From Nocardioides nitrophenolicus (GTDB lineage Bacteria > Actinomycetota > Actinomycetes > Propionibacteriales > Nocardioidaceae), in assembly GCF_016907515.1 (NCBI RefSeq), contig NZ_JAFBBY010000001.1, positions 2,356,001-2,420,000 of the forward strand: DNA of 64,000 bases, written 5' to 3'. The translations under genes and the position numbers were made by a program. This document shows positions 59,298 through 64,000 of the stretch, in pieces. The notes under the pieces are model-generated. The model did no database searches. It had not been told where the DNA came from and worked only from the letters and a program-made list of their open reading frames with translations. How positions within the stretch are numbered: the stretch's first letter is position 1; each line of letters begins with the position of its first letter.

Positions 59298-59316
59298 CCC
59301 CTCCCTTCCCGAGGGG
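59298..59316 (-). promoter_or_regulatory. Hairpin covering the ribosome site of the DUF1023 operon
   Basis: On the minus strand CCCCTC pairs with GAGGGG around a 7-base loop, one base before the ATG at 59296. The second arm is the ribosome-binding site. Translation could be held back when the hairpin forms. Confidence 0.3.
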
Positions 59317-59339
59317 TCCCGCGACCAAACCGGGGCGGA

Positions 59340-60071
59340 TCAGGCGTCGATCTCGGCCGACATCTCGGCCGCCGCGGCCCGCAGCAGCCGGGTCGCGCGA
59401 CGCACCCACTCGGCGTTGTCGCAGCGCTCCGACGGCCCGGCGATGGTCAGCGAGGCGGCGCACTCGCCGTTGCTGAACACGGGGACGGCGACGGCGATCG
59501 CGCCCTCCTTGAACTCCCCGCGCGAGACCGCCAGCCGGTCGCGGCGCACCTGGGCCAGGGCCGCGGGCAGCTCGGCCGCGGTGATCGTCGCCGCGGAGTA
59601 CGACACCAGGTTGGCGAGGGCGACCTCGACGATCGGGCGGGGCGCATGGGCGAGCAGCAGCCGCTGCCCGGCGCCGGCGTACAGCGGCAGCAGCTCGTTG
59701 ATCCGGAAGGCGTAGCGGTCGGGAGCCGGCGAGACCGACTGGCGCAGGCAGATGGCGTGCGACCCGGCGCGCACGGCGAGCACCGCGGTCTCGCCGGTCT
59801 GGTAGGTCAGCGTGCGCAGGTACTCCCCCGCCACCTCGGCGAGCCGGGTGTGGGTGAGATGCTCCCCGGAGATCTCCATCAGCCGCCAGCCGGGCACGTA
59901 GACGCCCTGGGACTCCTCGATCAGGCCGTAGTCGCGCAGCGAGCGGACATAGCGGTACGCCGTGCTCGTGGCCAGGCCGAGCTCCTCGGCGACCTCCGCG
60001 ACGGTGACCTGGCCGTTGCGGGCGATCGCGATCAGGACGTCGAGCCCGCGGGTGAAGGAGTTCTGGGCCAT
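59340..60071 (-). CDS. IclR family transcriptional regulator
   Basis: 243 residues. N-terminal winged helix (VTVAEVAEELGLATSTAYRY, then VRSLRDYGLIEE) and a C-terminal IclR effector domain (YAGAGQRLLLAHAP; GAIAVAVPVFSNGECAASLT). It lies 8 bp downstream of the YihY-type gene on the same strand. IclR proteins often control catabolic and transport operons. The near-palindromes at 48629 and 56139 are possible targets, but the link is not established. Confidence 0.88.
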   Translation of the reverse strand: MAQNSFTRGLDVLIAIARNGQVTVAEVAEELGLATSTAYRYVRSLRDYGLIEESQGVYVPGWRLMEISGEHLTHTRLAEVAGEYLRTLTYQTGETAVLAVRAGSHAICLRQSVSPAPDRYAFRINELLPLYAGAGQRLLLAHAPRPIVEVALANLVSYSAATITAAELPAALAQVRRDRLAVSRGEFKEGAIAVAVPVFSNGECAASLTIAGPSERCDNAEWVRRATRLLRAAAAEMSAEIDA

Positions 60072-60079
60072 GGCGCGGC

Positions 60080-61198
60080 TCAGACGGAAGGAGGCAGGTT
60101 GACCGGCTGGGTCGGCTCCTCGGCCGCCTCGGGCCGCGGCGGCCGGCCGGGGATGTGCTGCTTGTGGACCTTCTCCGTGCGCGGGTCGAGCACGATCTCG
60201 TGGGAGTCACCGTCGCGGCCGTCGAAGCGGACGGCGACCGTCTCGAAGCCCTTGTGCCGCTGCATCTGGGCGTACATGGCGTAGGCCCGGCGGTCCGCCT
60301 CGGTGAGGTCGACCGAGTCGGTGAACGGCGTCAGCAGCGCCCGCGGCCACAGCTTGCGGGCGAGCACCACGTTGACCTCGATGCCGAGGACGCCCATCAC
60401 GGCGCCGATGTAGAGCAGGCCCATCAGGCCGAGGACCACGCCGAACGCCTCGGTCATGTTGTTGCGGTGGGTGCTGGCGATGACATTGGTGACGTACCAG
60501 GTCCCGATCCACTGCAGGAACTGCCAGAGCACGGCGACGGTGAAGCCGCCCGGCGCCGCCCGGATCCCGCGGTCGCGGATCGCGCGGGCCGCGGCCATGC
60601 GCAGCAGCACCGTCATCATCGAGCCGAGGAGCACCAGGGACAGCAGGCGCACCAGCCAGTGGAACCACCCGTGGTTGGACAGGTCGCCGACCAGCTTGGT
60701 CTCGGTCAGCACGGCCGAGCCGACGAAGACGGTGAAGATGGCCGTCCCCGCGACCGCCAGGATGAACAGGCTGTTGACCCGGGTCATCACCGGGTGCGGC
60801 CGGCTGTTGCGCGGCACCGCCCACGCCGCCGACTGCACGTTCTGCAGGGCCAGGCCGAGCCCGAGCGCGCCGTACAGCGCGGTCAGCGAGCCGACGACGA
60901 TGCCGCCCGTCGACCCCTGGATCCCGTCCGGGCGGCCCAGCGCGTCGCCGATGATCGGGAACTGCCCGAGCGCCGAGTCGAGGACCTGCTCCTGCAGCGC
61001 CTCGCGGCCCTCGAGGATGAAGCCGAGGATCGACGTACCGAGCAGCATGAGCGGGAAGATCGACAAGAACGCATAGAAGGTCAGGATCGCCGCGAGGTAG
61101 TTGCCCTGGTCGTCGAAGAACTTGTAGACGACCGCGAGCGGGAAGCCGACGGACGAGCGCTTGCGCTGCGCTCGATCGATGTCCCCGACAACTCCCAC
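60080..61198 (-). CDS. YihY/BrkB family membrane protein
   Basis: 372 residues with about six hydrophobic segments. The family signature is GNYLAAILTFYAFLSIFPLM near the N-terminus, and ALWQFLQWIGTWYV with GLMGLLYIGAVMGVLGIEVN follows later. The C-terminal 90 residues are charged and cytoplasmic. Function of the family is not settled. GTG start. TAGGTT (read on the minus strand) ends six bases before it, so transcription may be leaderless. The repeat TGACA-TCGGG-TGTCA (61211-61225) overlaps that promoter. Confidence 0.87.
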   Translation of the reverse strand: MGVVGDIDRAQRKRSSVGFPLAVVYKFFDDQGNYLAAILTFYAFLSIFPLMLLGTSILGFILEGREALQEQVLDSALGQFPIIGDALGRPDGIQGSTGGIVVGSLTALYGALGLGLALQNVQSAAWAVPRNSRPHPVMTRVNSLFILAVAGTAIFTVFVGSAVLTETKLVGDLSNHGWFHWLVRLLSLVLLGSMMTVLLRMAAARAIRDRGIRAAPGGFTVAVLWQFLQWIGTWYVTNVIASTHRNNMTEAFGVVLGLMGLLYIGAVMGVLGIEVNVVLARKLWPRALLTPFTDSVDLTEADRRAYAMYAQMQRHKGFETVAVRFDGRDGDSHEIVLDPRTEKVHKQHIPGRPPRPEAAEEPTQPVNLPPSV

Positions 61199-61294
61199 AG
61201 GCGCAACCTATGACATCGGGTGTCACCACCCGACGAGGGTCGGTACGACGCTCCGGTCGGACCTCGGTCGGCGACCGGCTCGGCGGGGCGCGGG

Positions 61295-61870
61295 TCAGCC
61301 GGTCGCCGCCCCGTCGAGCAGCAGCAGCCGGCCGGCCCGCACGATCCCGGCGCGCAGGTCGTCGTCGTCGATGTCGGCGCAGCTCGGGTCCTGGGCGGGC
61401 CCGAGCAGCCCGGAGAGGAAGAGCGCGACCTGCAGCCGGGTGCCCGGGTCGGGGCCGGGACCGGTGAGCAGGCCGCGCAGCCGGGTGAAGAGCTCGTCGT
61501 GGCCGGGGTCGTTGCGGATGTACTCCTCCACGGCCGCGTCCTGCAGCAGCACCGCCCAGCGCTGCCGGTGGGTGACCGCCTGGTCGGCGAGCCCGATGAT
61601 GGCGGCCTCGGTACGGGTGCGCGGCTCGTCGTGGGCCTCGGCGGTGCGGACGAGGGCGTCGATCGCCTCGAGCGCGGGGGCCAGCACCGCGGCGACGACC
61701 TCCTCCTTGGTGGGGAAGTGGTGGTAGACGGCGGCCTTGGTGATCCCGGCGGCGCCCGCGATCTGCTGCAGCGACGTACCCGAGACGCCGTGGGTGGCGA
61801 ACAGCCGGGTGGCGGCGTCGAGGATGCCGCCGCGACCCGGTCGGACGCGTTCGGGGGCGCTGCTGCTCAT
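61295..61870 (-). CDS. TetR family repressor of the KstD-like gene
   Basis: 191 residues from the ATG at 61870; an ATG at 61888 would add six residues. The DNA-binding head reads TSLQQIAGAAGITKAAVYHH followed by FPTKEEVVAAVL. Divergent from the KstD-like dehydrogenase. The near-perfect palindrome at 61939-61958 lies between the two starts and is the likely operator for both genes. The ligand may be the steroid-like substrate of the dehydrogenase; this is inference. Confidence 0.88.
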   Translation of the reverse strand: MSSSAPERVRPGRGGILDAATRLFATHGVSGTSLQQIAGAAGITKAAVYHHFPTKEEVVAAVLAPALEAIDALVRTAEAHDEPRTRTEAAIIGLADQAVTHRQRWAVLLQDAAVEEYIRNDPGHDELFTRLRGLLTGPGPDPGTRLQVALFLSGLLGPAQDPSCADIDDDDLRAGIVRAGRLLLLDGAATG

Positions 61871-61938
61871 GACCGCATCATCGCCCATCGGCCGGTCCCG
61901 CCGTGGGCCTGGGCTTTACCTGTCATGCGGTCTAGACT

Positions 61939-61958
61939 AACTAGTCGATCGGCTAGTT
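61939..61958. promoter_or_regulatory. TetR operator palindrome
   Basis: AACTAG-TCGATCGG-CTAGTT reads as a 20-bp palindrome with only one mismatched pair near the centre. It is AT-rich compared with its surroundings and lies in the divergent region between the TetR and KstD-like genes, as expected of a TetR binding site. Confidence 0.62.
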
Positions 61959-61985
61959 TGCCGCGACCCTGCGAAAGGACCCGCC

Positions 61986-63668
61986 ATGTCCGACACCACC
62001 GTCGACCTGCTCGTCATCGGCTCGGGCACCGGGCTCGCCGCCGCCCTGAGCGCCCGCGAGCAGGGCCTCGACGTCCTCGTCGTCGAGAAGACCGCGTACG
62101 TCGGCGGCTCCACCGCCCGCTCCGGCGGCGCGTTCTGGATCCCCGCCAACCCCGCCCTCCTCGAGGCCGGCTCCCGCGACACCCTCGAGCGCGGCGAGAC
62201 CTACCTCGACGCCGTCGTGGGCGACAACGCCCCCCGGGCCCGCTGGCAGGCCTTCCTGCGCCACGGCCCCGACACGATCACGATGCTGCGCCGTACGACG
62301 GGCCTCAAGTTCATGTGGGCCCGCGGGTACGCCGACTACCACACCGAGCTGCCCGGCGGCGACGCCGCGGGCCGCAGCGTCGAGAGCAGGCCGTTCGACG
62401 CCTCCGTGCTCGGCGAGTCGCGCGAGCTGCTGCGTCCGGGCGTCGTCGAGGCGCCGGTGCCGATGCCGGTCACCGGCGCGGACTACAAGTGGATGAACCT
62501 CGTCGCCCGCAAGCCCGGCAAGGGCCTGCCCCGGATCCTGCGCCGCGCGGCGCAGGGCATCGGTGGCATGGCGCTCGGTCGCGACTACCTCGCCGGCGGC
62601 CAGGCCCTCGCGGCCGGTCTCTTCGCGGGCGCGCTGCGCGCCGGCATCCCGATCTGGCGCGAGACCTCGCTGGTCGAGCTCGTCACCGAGGGCGACCGCG
62701 TGGTCGGCGCCGTGGTCGAGCGCGACGGCGCCCGCGAGACGATCCTCGCGCGCAAGGGCGTCGTCCTCGCGGCCGGCGGCTTCGACCACGACCTGGCGAT
62801 GCGGCACCGCTACCAGGCGGAGTTCCTCGAGGACTGGAGCCTCGGCAACGACGGCAACACCGGCGACGCGATCAAGCTCGGCGCCGAGGTGGGCGCCGAG
62901 CTGACGCTGATGGACCAGACCTGGTGGTTCCCCGCCGTCGCGCCGCTGCCCGGCGGTGCGCCGCAGGTGCTGCTCGCCGAGCGCTCGCTGCCCGGGTCGA
63001 TCATGGTCGACCGGCACGGCCGCCGGTTCATCAACGAGTCGATCGACTACATGACCTTCGGCCAGACCGTCCTCGAGCGCGACCGCGCCGGCGACCCGGT
63101 CGGCGCGATGTGGCTGGTCTTCGACCAGGCCTACCGCAACAGCTACGTCCTCGCCGGCTCGCTCTTCCCGCGGATGGCGCTGCCCCGGGAGTGGTACGAC
63201 GCCGGCATCGCCCACCGCGCCGCCTCCGCCGCCGAGCTGGCCCGCGCGACCGGCCTGCCCGAGGCCGCGCTGACCGAGACGCTCGACCGCTTCACGGGGA
63301 TGGCGGCGGCGGGCATCGACGACGACTTCCACCGCGGCAACAGCGCGTACGACCGCTACTACGGCGACCCGACGGTCACCCCCAACCCCAACCTGCGCCC
63401 CCTCGACCGCGGCGACCTGTACGCCGTCAAGGTGGTGCTCAGCGACCTCGGCACCTGCGGCGGCCTGCGCTGCGACGAGCACGGCCGTCCGCTGCGCGCG
63501 GACGACAGCGTGATCGAGGGCCTCTACGCGATCGGCAACACGGCCGGCAACGTCTTCGGGCGGGCCTACCCGGGCGCCGGCGCGACCATCGGCCAGGGCC
63601 TGGTGTTCGGCCACATCGTCGCCACCCACGCCGCGCGGCACGCGGCCTCCGCGGTGGTCACGGCCTGA
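61986..63668 (+). CDS. 3-ketosteroid delta-1-dehydrogenase-like flavoprotein
   Basis: 560 residues. FAD-binding VIGSGTGLAAALSAREQG, VVEKTAYVGGSTARSGGAFW, VVLAAGGFDHD and the C-terminal YAIGNTAGNVFGRAYPGAGA followed by TIGQGLVFGHIVA match KstD/fumarate reductase flavoproteins. KstD inserts the C1-C2 double bond into ring A of 3-ketosteroids. Some relatives act on other cyclic ketones, and I cannot confirm every catalytic tyrosine by eye. AAAGGA lies 10 bases before the ATG. Controlled by the divergent TetR. Together with the KstR-type site at 22.7 kb it suggests steroid breakdown in this organism. Confidence 0.82.
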   Translation: MSDTTVDLLVIGSGTGLAAALSAREQGLDVLVVEKTAYVGGSTARSGGAFWIPANPALLEAGSRDTLERGETYLDAVVGDNAPRARWQAFLRHGPDTITMLRRTTGLKFMWARGYADYHTELPGGDAAGRSVESRPFDASVLGESRELLRPGVVEAPVPMPVTGADYKWMNLVARKPGKGLPRILRRAAQGIGGMALGRDYLAGGQALAAGLFAGALRAGIPIWRETSLVELVTEGDRVVGAVVERDGARETILARKGVVLAAGGFDHDLAMRHRYQAEFLEDWSLGNDGNTGDAIKLGAEVGAELTLMDQTWWFPAVAPLPGGAPQVLLAERSLPGSIMVDRHGRRFINESIDYMTFGQTVLERDRAGDPVGAMWLVFDQAYRNSYVLAGSLFPRMALPREWYDAGIAHRAASAAELARATGLPEAALTETLDRFTGMAAAGIDDDFHRGNSAYDRYYGDPTVTPNPNLRPLDRGDLYAVKVVLSDLGTCGGLRCDEHGRPLRADDSVIEGLYAIGNTAGNVFGRAYPGAGATIGQGLVFGHIVATHAARHAASAVVTA

Positions 63669-63680
63669 TCCGGGCGGGTC

Positions 63681-63794
63681 GCTGTAACACGCAGTCCGCC
63701 GCTGTAACACGCAGTCCACGTCGCGACACGCCGTGCGACACGCCGACGAAGCGCCGACTGGGGTCGGGTAGGCCGGCGGACTACGTGTTACAGC
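63681..63794. repeat. GCTGTAACACG-ended element, diverged copy in reverse orientation
   Basis: It starts with two tandem copies of a 20-base unit beginning GCTGTAACACGCAGTCC (63681 and 63701) and ends with CGTGTTACAGC (63784-63794). Read on the minus strand, the first 33 bases match the left end of the copies at 43888 and 44076 closely (GTCCGC, then GGCCT, then GACCC in the same spacing). The inner part is different. From the first to the last end it is 114 bp, the same as the other copies. Confidence 0.72.
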
Positions 63795-63796
63795 GG

Positions 63797-63893
63797 CCGG
63801 GACCCGCCCCGACCTGCCCCGCCGGGACCCGCCGGGACCCGCCCCGACCCGACCTGCCCCGCCGGGACCCGCCCCGCCCCGCCCCGACGCAAC
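63797..63893. repeat. GC-only short-period repeat tract
   Basis: Reiterated GGGACCCGCC and CCCGACC-type units with almost no A or T. It lies between the diverged repeat element and the NTF2-like gene. It encodes nothing and may be prone to slippage. Confidence 0.6.
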
Positions 63894-63899
63894 CCCGCC

Positions 63900-64000
63900 T
63901 CAGGCGGGCCGGACCACCATGTCCTCGGGCGCCCAGAACGCCCGCATGGACGTGATCCTCCCGTCGGCGTCGAAGGTCATCACGTCGATCGGCTCGACGA
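63900..64000 (-). CDS. NTF2-like / SnoaL-type protein, 3' end only
   Basis: Only the last 33 codons lie in the window. They read VEPIDVMTFDADGRITSMRA followed by FWAPEDMVVRPA, the typical final strand and tail of nuclear transport factor 2-like proteins such as steroid delta-isomerases and SnoaL cyclases. The gene continues beyond the right edge. A delta-isomerase beside a KstD-like gene would fit steroid metabolism, but the fragment is too short to decide. Confidence 0.65.
   Translation of the reverse strand, partial: VEPIDVMTFDADGRITSMRAFWAPEDMVVRPA

Noticed and set aside
1..64000. tRNA, rRNA, riboswitch or replication origin
   Set aside because: No cloverleaf-like sequence with conserved T-loop, no rRNA segment, no known riboswitch core and no DnaA-box cluster was noticed. 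A covariance-model search would be needed to exclude small RNAs.

Overview
The window is very GC-rich DNA from an actinobacterium. A mycothiol-dependent formaldehyde dehydrogenase gene (mscR), a SigK/RskA locus like the one in mycobacteria, an AlkB fused to rubredoxin, a KstR-type steroid operator and many GTG starts with 4-base stop/start overlaps all point that way. A Nocardioides-like member of the Nocardioidaceae is my best guess, from gene content only. It reads as chromosome: no tRNA, rRNA, phage, plasmid or CRISPR signal was seen.

Layout. 0.3-5.3 kb: a TPR-CHAT caspase-like protease, a cytoplasmic subtilisin, an ECF sigma factor and a small beta-rich protein, which look like one protease/sigma system. 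5.4-9.9 kb: a LuxR-type regulator, a MarR/MFS efflux module and a flavin amine oxidase. 10-12.2 kb: a TetR, class II aldolase and PfkB kinase operon. 12.2-18.5 kb: ArsR plus MFS exporter, a GNAT acetyltransferase, a PucR regulator facing alkB-rubredoxin, and a DUF2236 oxygenase. 18.6-24.6 kb: a HelD/HelR-type RNA polymerase recycling ATPase, a TetR with a MITE-like element at its stop codon, and an F420-type LLM oxidoreductase divergent from an old-yellow-enzyme/FadH protein across a KstR-type palindrome. 24.7-30.1 kb: a second sigma factor with its membrane partner, a secreted crystallin-like protein, an enoyl-CoA hydratase, and a RimK - retropepsin - AstE-like trio. 30.1-39.1 kb: a SigK regulon (molybdopterin oxidoreductase, fasciclin lipoprotein, sigK, rskA, FAD-DUF1365 fusion, two cyclopropane-type methyltransferases, DUF1295), apparently for making modified membrane fatty acids under stress. 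39.1-43.9 kb: a GT2 polysaccharide synthase, a GH18 protein with chitin-binding modules, and a tyrosine phosphatase. 44.2-46 kb: mscR and its MBL hydrolase.

46-56 kb looks like one aromatic amino acid utilisation region: ammonia-lyase with a PDR-type reductase, a cytochrome P450 with a GlcD-type FAD oxidase, and a polar amino acid ABC transporter with an aminotransferase. The two halves share a near-identical operator-like sequence. 56.2-59.3 kb is a four-gene cluster for a DUF1023 hydrolase with a WXG100-like protein and a lipoprotein. The window closes with IclR, YihY, a TetR/KstD-like dehydrogenase pair and the 3' end of an NTF2-like gene.

Two kinds of non-coding repeat stand out. Strong hairpins with related arm sequences sit at gene ends at 8.4, 16.0, 18.5, 27.4, 51.3 and 52.4 kb. 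A 114-bp element with GCTGTAACACG inverted ends occurs twice at 44 kb and in a diverged form at 63.7 kb. All functional calls come from reading motifs by eye; no database search was run.
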